NCBI RefSeq assembly: GCF_019805165.1 | Contig: NZ_RWIJ01000032.1 | Coordinates: 1 to 64,000, forward strand | Source: Azospirillum sp. 412522 | GTDB taxonomy: Bacteria; Pseudomonadota; Alphaproteobacteria; Azospirillales; Azospirillaceae | Direction of reading: 5' to 3' | DNA: 64,000 nt | Shown: positions 50,944 to 59,275 of the stretch, one piece after another | Numbering within the stretch: position 1 is the first letter of the stretch | How the letters are laid out: each line of letters starts with the position of its first letter | The notes under the pieces: generated by a model | What the model saw: the letters and a program-made list of their open reading frames with translations, nothing else | Database searches by the model: none | Told to the model about the DNA's origin: nothing | Position numbers and translations under genes: made by a program

Positions 50944-52416
50944 ATGACCGCAAGCAAGAGCGTCGTCGCCGTGAGCAGCCTCGTGCCCGCCCGGATGGAC
51001 CGGCTGCCCTGGGCGCGCTTCCACTGGATGGTGGTGGTCGGGCTGGGCGTCAGCTGGATCCTCGACGGCATCGAAATCCAGCTGATCTCGGCCTCCGGCT
51101 ACAAGGACAGCCTCGGCATGTCGAGCGCCGAGGTCGGGCTGGCCGGCACCATCTATCTGATCGGGCAGGTGGTGGGCGCGCTGGTCTTCGGCCGGCTGAC
51201 CGACCGCTGGGGCCGCAAGCGGCTGTTCATCACCACGCTGGCGCTCTACCTGATCGCGTCGGGCATCGCCGGCTTCGCCTGGACGCCCTGGTTCCTCTAT
51301 CTCTGGCGCTTCATCGCCGGGATGGGCATCGGCGGCGAGTACGCCGCCGTCAACTCCGCCATCGACGAGCTGATCCCCGCCCGCTTCCGCGGCCGGGTCG
51401 ACATCGCCGTCAACGGCACCTATTGGGCCGGCGCGATGATCGGCGCGGTCGGCAGCGTCTTCCTGCTCGACCATGCGCTGGTGCCGGAGAATCTCGGCTG
51501 GCGCATCGCCTTCTTCATCGGCCCGTTGCTGGGGCTGATCATCATCCAACTGCGCCGGCACATCCCGGAAAGCCCGCGCTGGATGGTCACCCACGGCCGG
51601 GAGGCGGAGGCCGAGCGCATCGTCGACGACATCGAGGCCAGCGTGCGCGAGCAGGGCAAGACCCTGGCGCCGGTCGATCCGCAGCGGGCGATGCACATCG
51701 TTCCGGAGGAGTCGGTGTCCTACGCCCAGCTGGTCGATGTGTTCTTCCGGCAGTACCCGTCGCGCACAGTCCTGGGCGTGACGATGATGGTGACGCAGTC
51801 CTTCCTCTACAACGCGATCTTCTTCACCTACGCGCTGGTCCTGCAGAATTTCTACCATCTCGACCCGTCACAGACCGCGGTCTATTTCTTCCCCTTCGCC
51901 GCCGGCAACCTGATCGGGCCGCTGCTGCTCGGGCCGCTGTTCGACACGGTGGGACGGCGGCGGATGATCTTCGGCACCTATCTGCTGGCGGGAAGCGTGC
52001 TGCTGGTCTCCGCCTTCCTGTTCCGCCAGGGGGTGCTGACGGCGAACACGCACACGATCTTCTGGTGCGTCTCCTTCTTCTTCGCCTCGGCCGGCGCCTC
52101 GTCGGCCTACCTGACGGTCAGCGAGATCTTCCCGCTGGAGGTCCGGGCGCAGGCGATCTCCTACTTCTTCGCCATCGCCCAGGTGGTGGGCTCGACCGGG
52201 CCGCTGCTGTTCGGCTGGCTGGTGGGGGAGGGGACGGAGCGCGACGGGCTGTTCTGGGGCTATGTGCTGGGATCGGTGGTGATGATGGCCGGCGGGGTGG
52301 TCGCGCTCTTCTATGGCGTCGACGCCGAGGGCAAGGGGTTGGAGGACATTGCCGAGCCGCTGACCAAGGCCGACCGCCACCGCGGCGTGGGGGGCGAGGC
52401 TGCGGAGACCGTTTAG
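50944..52416 (+). CDS. MFS transporter (sugar/acid porter type)
   Basis: A 490-residue major facilitator with 12 membrane segments. The A-motif GRLTDRWGRKRLF follows TM2, and a second-half repeat LFDTVGRRRMIF is present, with GMGIGGEYAAVNSAIDELIP in TM4. The profile is that of the metabolite:H+ symporter/sugar porter families, which carry organic acids, aromatic acids or sugars. GAGGAG lies before the ATG. It is divergent from the ABC/2-hydroxyacid operon and probably serves the same pathway. Confidence 0.88.
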   Translation: MTASKSVVAVSSLVPARMDRLPWARFHWMVVVGLGVSWILDGIEIQLISASGYKDSLGMSSAEVGLAGTIYLIGQVVGALVFGRLTDRWGRKRLFITTLALYLIASGIAGFAWTPWFLYLWRFIAGMGIGGEYAAVNSAIDELIPARFRGRVDIAVNGTYWAGAMIGAVGSVFLLDHALVPENLGWRIAFFIGPLLGLIIIQLRRHIPESPRWMVTHGREAEAERIVDDIEASVREQGKTLAPVDPQRAMHIVPEESVSYAQLVDVFFRQYPSRTVLGVTMMVTQSFLYNAIFFTYALVLQNFYHLDPSQTAVYFFPFAAGNLIGPLLLGPLFDTVGRRRMIFGTYLLAGSVLLVSAFLFRQGVLTANTHTIFWCVSFFFASAGASSAYLTVSEIFPLEVRAQAISYFFAIAQVVGSTGPLLFGWLVGEGTERDGLFWGYVLGSVVMMAGGVVALFYGVDAEGKGLEDIAEPLTKADRHRGVGGEAAETV

Positions 52417-52429
52417 CGCCCCTTGCCCG

Positions 52430-52828
52430 TCATGCCAGCCAATTTTCGACGGCAAGGCCGCGAACGCGCTGGAATTCCCGCATGTTCGCCGTTACCAGGA
52501 CGTTGTCGAGCGCGAGGGCATGGGCGGCGATGAGCAGATCGTTGCCGCTGATTGGATGGCCGGCAGCCTCCAGTTCAGCCCGGATCCTGCCATATTCGGC
52601 ATCGGCCGGCTGGTCGAAGGGAAGCACCGCCACATCGGACAGCAGAGCCTCGACCCGTTGGGACAGTCTTGCCGACGCTTTCTTGGCTGCGCCGTACCGC
52701 AATTCCGCAGCCACCACGATGCTTGTGCAGATCGCATCCTCCCCGACACGCCGCACATGTCCGGCCACCATGCCGGACGGGTTCCTGACAAGGTCGCTCA
52801 TCATGTTGGTGTCGAGCATGTAACGCAT
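52430..52828 (-). CDS. vapC: type II toxin VapC (PIN-domain ribonuclease)
   Basis: A 132-residue PIN-domain protein. The acidic metal-binding residues are D6 (MLDTN), E42 (AAELRYG) and the Asp of SGNDLLIAA near residue 98, so the nuclease is likely active. VapC toxins cut tRNA or rRNA. Its ATG overlaps the antitoxin stop (TGATG), giving coupled translation. The pair lies on a replicon with its own parAB and may help maintain it. Confidence 0.92.
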   Translation of the reverse strand: MRYMLDTNMMSDLVRNPSGMVAGHVRRVGEDAICTSIVVAAELRYGAAKKASARLSQRVEALLSDVAVLPFDQPADAEYGRIRAELEAAGHPISGNDLLIAAHALALDNVLVTANMREFQRVRGLAVENWLA

Positions 52829-53079
52829 CAAAAAATGTCCTTGGGGGCGACGGGCTTGTCCTCGATCTCCGGGAACTCCTCGTCCAGCGGTCCCCAGCTT
52901 TCAAGCAGTGCCAGAAGCCCTTTCTTCCGAACCGGTTCGATGATCAGTCGATCCCCATCGCGACTGATGAATACCGACTCTCCGGGGAGTTCGAACTCCA
53001 CGGGAATGCGGACGGCCTGACTGCGGTTGTTCCGGAACAGTCGGGCTTCCTTGCGCTGTGGCGCTGCTGGCTGCGGCAT
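52828..53079 (-). CDS. vapB: type II antitoxin VapB (AbrB-like)
   Basis: An 83-residue antitoxin with an N-terminal SpoVT/AbrB swapped-hairpin DNA-binding domain (ARLFRNNRSQAVRIPVEFEL and VFISRDGDRLIIEP) and a C-terminal toxin-binding tail rich in acidic and Pro residues. ATG 53079 has GGAGGG upstream. VapB normally represses its own promoter. First gene of the vapBC operon. Confidence 0.92.
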   Translation of the reverse strand: MPQPAAPQRKEARLFRNNRSQAVRIPVEFELPGESVFISRDGDRLIIEPVRKKGLLALLESWGPLDEEFPEIEDKPVAPKDIF

Positions 53080-53131
53080 GTCATGTCCCTCCATGCATAT
53101 GCCATTCACATATGTCACTGACGGGGGGCGG

Positions 53132-53824
53132 TCAATCGCGGGGCGTCTCCGGTGCGCTGGCACCGTTCAGGAACAGCCGCACCGCCTGCCGGACATAGCG
53201 GTCGAGGTCGGGGATGGCGGGCGCGCTCTGCGGCAGGATCAGGCGGCGGATCACCAGATTGCCGGTGACCATGCCCAGGAAGGCCTGGGCGGCGGCGGCC
53301 GGGTCCTCGATACGCAGCGCACCCTTGTCCGACAGCCGCTTCAGATAGTCCGCCAGCCTTCCGATGGCGTTTTCCGGCCCGATGCGGAAGAAGGCCTCTG
53401 CGATGTCGGGCACGCGGTCGCCTTCCGCGATCAGGATGCGGACGGTGCCGGTGGTCTCCTCGTTCAGCAGGGCCTTGACCAGATGCAGAGCAAAGGCGGT
53501 CAGCGCGGCTTCCGGCGTCAGGTGCTCGTCAGCCTGGGCTGGGGCGAGGCCGGAGAGGATCATGGCGTTGTCCTCCTCCATGATGGCGCGGAACAGGCCC
53601 TCCTTGTCGCCGAAATGCTCATACAGCGTGGCGCGGGAGCCGCCGGCCTCGGCGATGATGTCGCTGAGCGTCGTCTTCTCGAACCCCTTGTCGAGGAACA
53701 GGCGCCGCGCCGTCGCCAGGATCGCCTGCCGGCGCGCCATCCCGCGCGGTCCCCAGGTGGACGGATCCTTCATAGTTCCTGGCACAGTTCCTGGCACGGT
53801 TCCCGGATGGTTGCTGCTGGTCAT
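53132..53824 (-). CDS. TetR/AcrR-family regulator, copy 1
   Basis: A 230-residue TetR regulator with HTH at about residues 30-78 (TTLSDIIAEAGGSRATLYEHF) and a C-terminal AcrR-type effector domain. The ATG at 53824 follows AGGAAA. Its first 20 residues include a short repeat (GTVPGTVPGT) encoded by a 12-bp tandem repeat. It resembles the adjacent TetR gene (53896-54555) along its length, so the two look like a tandem duplication. It may regulate the RND efflux genes or another target. Confidence 0.9.
   Translation of the reverse strand: MTSSNHPGTVPGTVPGTMKDPSTWGPRGMARRQAILATARRLFLDKGFEKTTLSDIIAEAGGSRATLYEHFGDKEGLFRAIMEEDNAMILSGLAPAQADEHLTPEAALTAFALHLVKALLNEETTGTVRILIAEGDRVPDIAEAFFRIGPENAIGRLADYLKRLSDKGALRIEDPAAAAQAFLGMVTGNLVIRRLILPQSAPAIPDLDRYVRQAVRLFLNGASAPETPRD
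53774..53803. repeat. 12-bp tandem repeat in TetR N-terminus
   Basis: AGTTCCTGGCAC occurs twice, followed by a partial third unit (GGTTCC). In frame on the minus strand it encodes the GTVPGTVPGT stretch. Period 12 keeps the frame, so copy number could change without disrupting the gene. Confidence 0.8.
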
Positions 53825-53895
53825 CGTCGTGTTTTCCTGGCGATCCGGCTGTCGACTGCCAGATTTCTTGTGTCGTTCGTTGGAGCCGGGATACG

Positions 53896-54555
53896 TCACT
53901 GTGAAGAGGGTGCCACGCCCCGCAGGAACAGCCGGACTCCGGCGCGGACATAGCGTTCCACCGCCGCGAAATCGACCGGCCGGTCCGGCAGGATCAGCCG
54001 CTCCATCAGCAGGTTGCCGGTCACCATCCCGCAGAAGGCCTGTGCCGCCATCTCCGGATCGTCGATGCGGATCCGCCCGCGGGCATCGAGGTCGCGCAGG
54101 CAGTCCGCCATCTGCGCCCGCGTGCGCTCCGGCCCGACGCGGACGAAGGTCTCCACCAGATCGGGGATGCGGGCGCTCTCCGAGATCAGGGTGCGCAGGA
54201 TGGTGGTGGTCCGCGGCGCCATCAGCGTTTCGGCGATGTGCAGCGCGATCCGGTTCAGCCGCTCTTCGGGATCGGCGACGTGATCGGCCGCGGCGCTTTC
54301 CGCCATGGTCTCCAGCACGCGGGCGCAATGCTCCTCCATCATGGCGCGGAACAGCCCGTCCTTGTCGCCGAAATGCTCGTACAGCGTGGTGCGCGACCCG
54401 CCGGCCAGTTTCAGCACGTCGCTGAGCGAAGTGGCGGCATAGCCCTTTTCCACGAACAGCGTGGCCGCGGCATCGAGCAGCGCCCGGCAGCGCGCATGCC
54501 CGCGTCCGGTCCCCGTCGTCCCTTGACCTCTATGTTCCAGCCCCATATCGGGCAT
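53896..54555 (-). CDS. TetR/AcrR-family regulator, copy 2
   Basis: A 219-residue TetR regulator with HTH ATSLSDVLKLAGGSRTTLYE and the same GDKDGLFRAMMEEH segment as its neighbour. It is divergent from the RND efflux operon, 186 bp away, and two overlapping palindromes lie in the gap, so it is the likely repressor of the pump. AAGGGGG precedes the ATG. Confidence 0.92.
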   Translation of the reverse strand: MPDMGLEHRGQGTTGTGRGHARCRALLDAAATLFVEKGYAATSLSDVLKLAGGSRTTLYEHFGDKDGLFRAMMEEHCARVLETMAESAAADHVADPEERLNRIALHIAETLMAPRTTTILRTLISESARIPDLVETFVRVGPERTRAQMADCLRDLDARGRIRIDDPEMAAQAFCGMVTGNLLMERLILPDRPVDFAAVERYVRAGVRLFLRGVAPSSQ

Positions 54556-54599
54556 TTGCGGAACCCCCTTGCGCGGTGCAGCATTCTGAATGTATCGTC

Positions 54600-54627
54600 C
54601 AGTACACTGTACTGTATGAGACAGTAC
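54600..54627. promoter_or_regulatory. two overlapping palindromes, candidate TetR operator
   Basis: CAGTACA-C-TGTACTG (54600-54614) and GTACTGT-ATGAG-ACAGTAC (54609-54627) are both perfect and share six bases. They lie between the divergent TetR and RND genes, as is usual for AcrR/TtgR-type operators, which hold two repressor dimers. Confidence 0.75.
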
Positions 54628-54741
54628 TAAGCAACGGGGATGAGCCGGACCACCCGTCGCCCGGACCGAAGGCCGGCCTGAAGCCCGGCGTAACAGGGAG
54701 ACGGGGTCCGCGGGACGCGCGGCGCCGAGACGAGGAAAGAG

Positions 54742-55947
54742 ATGTCGAAATCCAACTCATTCATGACGCTGGCCGCGGCGGCCTGCCTGATCGCGGTGCT
54801 CGCCGGCTGCAACCAGCAGAAGCAGGCGGCCGGCCAGCCCCAGGGTGCCGGCGGCCCGCCGGAGGTGTCCGTCGCCACCATCGAGCCGCAGCGCCTGGCG
54901 GTGACGACCGAACTTCCGGGCCGCACCACCCCCTACCGGGTGGCGGAAATCCGTCCGCAGGTCAGCGGCATCGTGCTGAAGCGCCTGTTCCGCGAGGGCA
55001 GCGAGGTCAAGGCCGGCGACCAGCTCTACCAGATCGACCCCGCCACCTACGAGGCGTCGCTGGCCAGCGCCCAGGCCGACGTCCAGAAGGCCGAGGCCAA
55101 TCTGCAGGCCGCCCGCAACAAGGCGTCGCGCTACGGTGACCTGGTGAAGAACAGCGTGGTCAGCAAACAGGACTTCGACGACGTCCAGGCCTCGCTGAAG
55201 CAGAACGAGGCGCAGCTCGCCTCGGCGAAGGCCGCCTACAACCTCGCCAGCATCAACCTGAGCTACACCAAGGTGTTCGCTCCCATCTCCGGCCGCATCG
55301 GCAAGTCGGCGGTGACGGAGGGCGCGCTGGTCACCGCCAACCAGGGCACGGCGCTCGCCACCATCCAGCAGTTCGACCCGATCTATGTCGACGTGACGCA
55401 GACCGCCTCGCAGCTGATGAAGCTGCGCGAGGATATGGCGACCGGCCGCATCCGCCCGGCGGAACCGGGCAAGATCCCGGTGACGCTGTTCCTGAACAGC
55501 AACGCCAGCGGCGACGACACCGCCTATCCGGCGAAGGGCGAGCTGCAGTTCGCCGACGTGACGGTGGATGCCGGCACCAGCTCGGTCCAGCTGCGCGCGG
55601 TCTTCCCCAACCCGAACAAGGAGCTGCTGCCCGGCCTGTTCGTCCGCGCCCGCGTCGAGCAGGGGGTGGCGGAGAACGCCATCACCGTGCCGCAGTCGGC
55701 GGTCGCCCGGTCGCCGGACGGATCCGCCCGCGTCTGGGTGGTGGGCGCCGACAACAAGGCGAACCCGCGCACCATCAAGACCGAACGCCCGGTCGGCAAT
55801 GTCTGGCTGGTGTCGGACGGTCTGGCCCCCGGCGAGCGGGTGGTGGTCGAAGGCCTGCAGAAGGTCAAGCCGGGCGCCGAGGTGAAGCCGGTGCCGGCCC
55901 AGAACGCTCTCGCCTCGCTGCCTGAAAAGTCCGCCTCGGCCCGCTGA
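54742..55947 (+). CDS. RND efflux periplasmic adaptor (AcrA/MexA type)
   Basis: A 401-residue membrane fusion protein. It is a lipoprotein: the lipobox LAGC puts the acylated cysteine at C23. The lipoyl-like halves (RPQVSGIVLKRLFREGSEVK and later TKVFAPISGRIGKSAV) flank a coiled-coil hairpin (about residues 100-170), followed by beta-barrel and membrane-proximal domains. It links the inner-membrane pump to a TolC-type channel, which is not in this window. GAGGAAAG precedes the ATG. Confidence 0.93.
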   Translation: MSKSNSFMTLAAAACLIAVLAGCNQQKQAAGQPQGAGGPPEVSVATIEPQRLAVTTELPGRTTPYRVAEIRPQVSGIVLKRLFREGSEVKAGDQLYQIDPATYEASLASAQADVQKAEANLQAARNKASRYGDLVKNSVVSKQDFDDVQASLKQNEAQLASAKAAYNLASINLSYTKVFAPISGRIGKSAVTEGALVTANQGTALATIQQFDPIYVDVTQTASQLMKLREDMATGRIRPAEPGKIPVTLFLNSNASGDDTAYPAKGELQFADVTVDAGTSSVQLRAVFPNPNKELLPGLFVRARVEQGVAENAITVPQSAVARSPDGSARVWVVGADNKANPRTIKTERPVGNVWLVSDGLAPGERVVVEGLQKVKPGAEVKPVPAQNALASLPEKSASAR

Positions 55948-55978
55948 TCCCAGGTACCGCCCGTAGGATACCGTCCCC

Positions 55979-58900
55979 ATGTCAAAATTCTTCATCGACC
56001 GGCCGGTCTTCGCCTGGGTCATCGCCATCGTCATCATGATGGCGGGCGCCTTGGCGATCCTGCGGCTGCCCGTCGAGCAGTATCCGAAGATCGCGCCGCC
56101 GACGGTGTCGATCACCGCCAGCTATCCCGGCGCCTCGGCCAAGACGCTGGAGGACACGGTCACCCAGGTCATCGAACAGAAGATGACCGGACTCGACCAT
56201 TTCCGCTACATGTCCTCCAACAGCGACTCCTCCGGCAACGTCACCATCACCCTGACCTTCGAGCCGGAGGCCAACCCCGACATCGCCCAGGTCCAGGTGC
56301 AGAACAAGCTGCAGCTGGCCACCCCCCTGCTGCCGCAGGAGGTCCAGCAGCGCGGCATCCAGGTGTCGAAGGCCGGCAACGACTTCCTGCTGGTGGTCGG
56401 TTTCGTGTCCAGCGACGGGCGCCTCAGCCAGGGCGACATCGCCGACTACGTCACCTCCAACCTCCAGGACACGCTGAGCCGTGTCGAGGGCGTCGGCGAC
56501 ATCACCGTCTTCGGGCCGCAGCACGCCATGCGCATCTGGCTCGACCCCGACGCGCTGAACAACTTCGCGCTGACCACCACCGACGTCTCAAACGCGATCA
56601 AGACCCAGAACGCCCAGGTCTCCGCCGGCCAGCTCGGCGGCGCCCCGGCGGTCCAGGGCCAGCAGATCAACGCCACCATCACCGCCCAGTCGCGGCTCCA
56701 GACGCCGGCGCAGTTCGGCGCCATCCTGCTGCGGGTGAACCCCGACGGGTCGCAGGTGCGGCTGCGCGACGTGGCGCGGATCGAGATCGGGTCCGAGACC
56801 TACGAGATCAACGCCGCCTACAACGGAAAGCCGGCGGCCGGCGTCGGCATCAAGCTGGCGACCGGGGCCAACGCGCTCAACACCGCTGCTGCGGTCAAGG
56901 CACGGGTGGCGGAACTCCAGCCCTTCTTCCCGGCGGGCATCGAGGTCATCTACCCCTACGACACGACGCCCTTCGTCCAGCTGTCGATCCACGAGGTGAT
57001 CAAGACGCTGTTCGAGGCCATCGTCCTCGTCTTCGTCGTGATGTACCTGTTCCTGCAGAATTTCCGCGCCACGCTGATCCCGACCATCGCGGTGCCGGTG
57101 GTGCTGCTCGGCACCTTCGGCGTGATGTCGGCCTTCGGCTTCTCCATCAACGTGCTGACCATGTTCGGCATGGTGCTGGCGATCGGCCTGCTGGTCGACG
57201 ACGCCATCGTTGTCGTCGAAAATGTCGAGCGCGTGATGGGCGAGGAGGGGCTTCCCCCGCGCGAGGCGACGCGCAAGTCGATGGACCAGATCACCGGCGC
57301 GCTGGTCGGCATCGCGCTGGTCCTGTCGGCGGTGTTCGTGCCGATGGCCTTCTTCGGCGGGTCGGCCGGCGCCATCTACCGCCAGTTCTCGCTGACCATT
57401 GTCTCGGCGATGGCGCTGTCGGTGCTGGTCGCCCTGGTCCTGACCCCGGCGCTCTGCGCCACCCTGCTGAAGCCGGTCGCCGGCCATGGCGGGGGACACG
57501 GCCCTGCCCGCGGGGGTTTCTTCGGCCTGTTCAACCGCGGCTTCGACGCCGGCAGCCGGGTCTATGTCCGCGGCGTGCGCGGCGCGGTCAACCGGCTGGG
57601 CCGCTACTTCATCGCCTATGCCCTGATCCTGGGCGGGCTGGGCTACCTGTTCGTGCAGATGCCATCCTCCTTCCTGCCGACGGAGGACCGCGGCCAGCTG
57701 TTCGTGCTGTGGTCGGCCCCGCCGAACGCCAGCTCCCAGCGCACGGCCGAGACTGCCAAGGCCGTCACCGCCTATATGCTGGAAAAGGAGAAGGACAGCG
57801 TCGAGGGTCTGTTCACCATCGTCGGCTTCAACTTCTCCGGCCGCGGCCAGAATGCCGGCATGGCCTTCGTCCGGCTGAAGGACTGGAGCGAGCGCACCCA
57901 GGCCTCGCAGAAGCCGCAGGCCATCGCCGGCCGGGTGATGGGGGCGATGTCGAAGCTGAAGGACGCGGTGCTCTTCTCCTTCCTGCCGCCGTCGGTTCCC
58001 GGCCTCGGCAACGCCACCGGCTTCGACCTTCAGCTTGTCGACCGCGGCGGGTTGGGCCATGACCGGCTGATGCAGGCGCGCAACCAGCTGCTGGGGGCGG
58101 CGGCGCAGAACCCGAAGCTGGTCGGCGTCCGCCCCAACGGTCTGGAGGACACCCCGCAGTTCAAGCTGGACGTCGATCGCGAGAAGGCGAGCGCGCTCGG
58201 CCTGTCGCTCAGCGACATCAACACGACGCTGTCGGCGGCCTGGGGCTCGTCCTATGTCAACGATTTCATCGACCAGGGCCGGGTGAAGAAGGTCTATCTC
58301 CAGGCCGACGCGCCCTACCGCATGCAGCCCAGCGATATCGACCGCTGGTATGTGCGCAACGCCAGCGGCCAGATGGTTCCCTTCTCCGCCTTCACCACGG
58401 CGCAGTGGATCTACGGCTCGCCGAAGCTGGAGCGCTACAACGGCTCCTCCTCGGTGAACATCCAGGGATCGGCTGCGCCGGGCATCAGCTCCGGCGAGGC
58501 GATGGCCGAGATGGAGACGATGATGCAGAAGCTGCCGCCGGGCATCGGCTACGAGTGGACCGGCCTGTCCTACGAGGAACGGCTCAGCGGCTCGCAGGCA
58601 CCGGCGCTCTACGCCCTGTCGATGATCATCGTCTTCCTCTGCCTCGCCGCCCTGTACGAGAGCTGGTCGGTGCCGGTGTCGGTCATCCTGGTGGTGCCGC
58701 TGGGCGTGATCGGCGCCGTCATCGCGGCGACGCTGCGCGGCCTGCCGAGCGACGTCTATTTCCAGGTCGGCCTGCTGACCACCATCGGCCTGTCGGCGAA
58801 GAACGCCATCCTGATCGTGGAGTTCGCCAAGGCGCTCTACGACCAGGGCATGGAGTTGAAGGAAGCCGCGGCGGAGGCCTGCCGTCAGCGCCTGCGTCCC

Positions 58901-59131
58901 ATCATCATGACCTCGATGGCCTTCATCCTCGGCGTCCTGCCGCTGGCGATCAGCACCGGCGCGGGGTCGGAAAGCCAGAACGCCATCGGCGTCGGCGTGA
59001 TGGGCGGCATGATCTCGGCCACCGTGCTGGCGGTGCTGTTCGTGCCGGTCTTCTTCGTCGCGGTCTACCGGCTGTTCGTCCGCCGGCGGCCGGGGCATGG
59101 CGCCATGCCGCAGCCGGCTGCGGGGGACTGA
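55979..59131 (+). CDS. RND multidrug efflux pump (AcrB/MexB, HAE1 family)
   Basis: A 1050-residue inner-membrane pump with 12 transmembrane segments and two large periplasmic loops. The proton-relay aspartates D407 and D408 (GLLVDDAIVVVENVERVM) are intact, and LTTIGLSAKNAILIVEFAK supplies the partner lysine. Length and motifs match AcrB. It exports hydrophobic drugs, bile-like compounds or plant phenolics by proton antiport. Follows the adaptor gene by 31 bp. Confidence 0.95.
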   Translation: MSKFFIDRPVFAWVIAIVIMMAGALAILRLPVEQYPKIAPPTVSITASYPGASAKTLEDTVTQVIEQKMTGLDHFRYMSSNSDSSGNVTITLTFEPEANPDIAQVQVQNKLQLATPLLPQEVQQRGIQVSKAGNDFLLVVGFVSSDGRLSQGDIADYVTSNLQDTLSRVEGVGDITVFGPQHAMRIWLDPDALNNFALTTTDVSNAIKTQNAQVSAGQLGGAPAVQGQQINATITAQSRLQTPAQFGAILLRVNPDGSQVRLRDVARIEIGSETYEINAAYNGKPAAGVGIKLATGANALNTAAAVKARVAELQPFFPAGIEVIYPYDTTPFVQLSIHEVIKTLFEAIVLVFVVMYLFLQNFRATLIPTIAVPVVLLGTFGVMSAFGFSINVLTMFGMVLAIGLLVDDAIVVVENVERVMGEEGLPPREATRKSMDQITGALVGIALVLSAVFVPMAFFGGSAGAIYRQFSLTIVSAMALSVLVALVLTPALCATLLKPVAGHGGGHGPARGGFFGLFNRGFDAGSRVYVRGVRGAVNRLGRYFIAYALILGGLGYLFVQMPSSFLPTEDRGQLFVLWSAPPNASSQRTAETAKAVTAYMLEKEKDSVEGLFTIVGFNFSGRGQNAGMAFVRLKDWSERTQASQKPQAIAGRVMGAMSKLKDAVLFSFLPPSVPGLGNATGFDLQLVDRGGLGHDRLMQARNQLLGAAAQNPKLVGVRPNGLEDTPQFKLDVDREKASALGLSLSDINTTLSAAWGSSYVNDFIDQGRVKKVYLQADAPYRMQPSDIDRWYVRNASGQMVPFSAFTTAQWIYGSPKLERYNGSSSVNIQGSAAPGISSGEAMAEMETMMQKLPPGIGYEWTGLSYEERLSGSQAPALYALSMIIVFLCLAALYESWSVPVSVILVVPLGVIGAVIAATLRGLPSDVYFQVGLLTTIGLSAKNAILIVEFAKALYDQGMELKEAAAEACRQRLRPIIMTSMAFILGVLPLAISTGAGSESQNAIGVGVMGGMISATVLAVLFVPVFFVAVYRLFVRRRPGHGAMPQPAAGD

Positions 59132-59164
59132 GGCACACCGTCCCTCTTCTCTGGAAAAATCCCC

Positions 59165-59217
59165 CCCTCTCCCCCCCTCACGCGCAAGCTTCGTTTGCAC
59201 GCGAGCGGGGGAGAGGG
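59165..59217. terminator. long imperfect hairpin after RND operon
   Basis: Arms 59165-59185 and 59197-59217 (21 bp, three mismatches), beginning CCCTCTCCCCC and ending GGGGGAGAGGG, around an 11-nt loop. It separates convergent genes; no U-tract is present, so it may be a terminator or an interspersed palindrome. Confidence 0.6.
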
Positions 59218-59275
59218 TCGGGGGAGGGGGCGGGGCATGGTGAGGATCTCTTCGGCGTTGCCGAACCCCCTCATC

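Noticed and set aside
56588..59200. 870-residue open frame opposite the RND pump
   Set aside because: No family resemblance; the AcrB-type gene on the plus strand explains the sequence.
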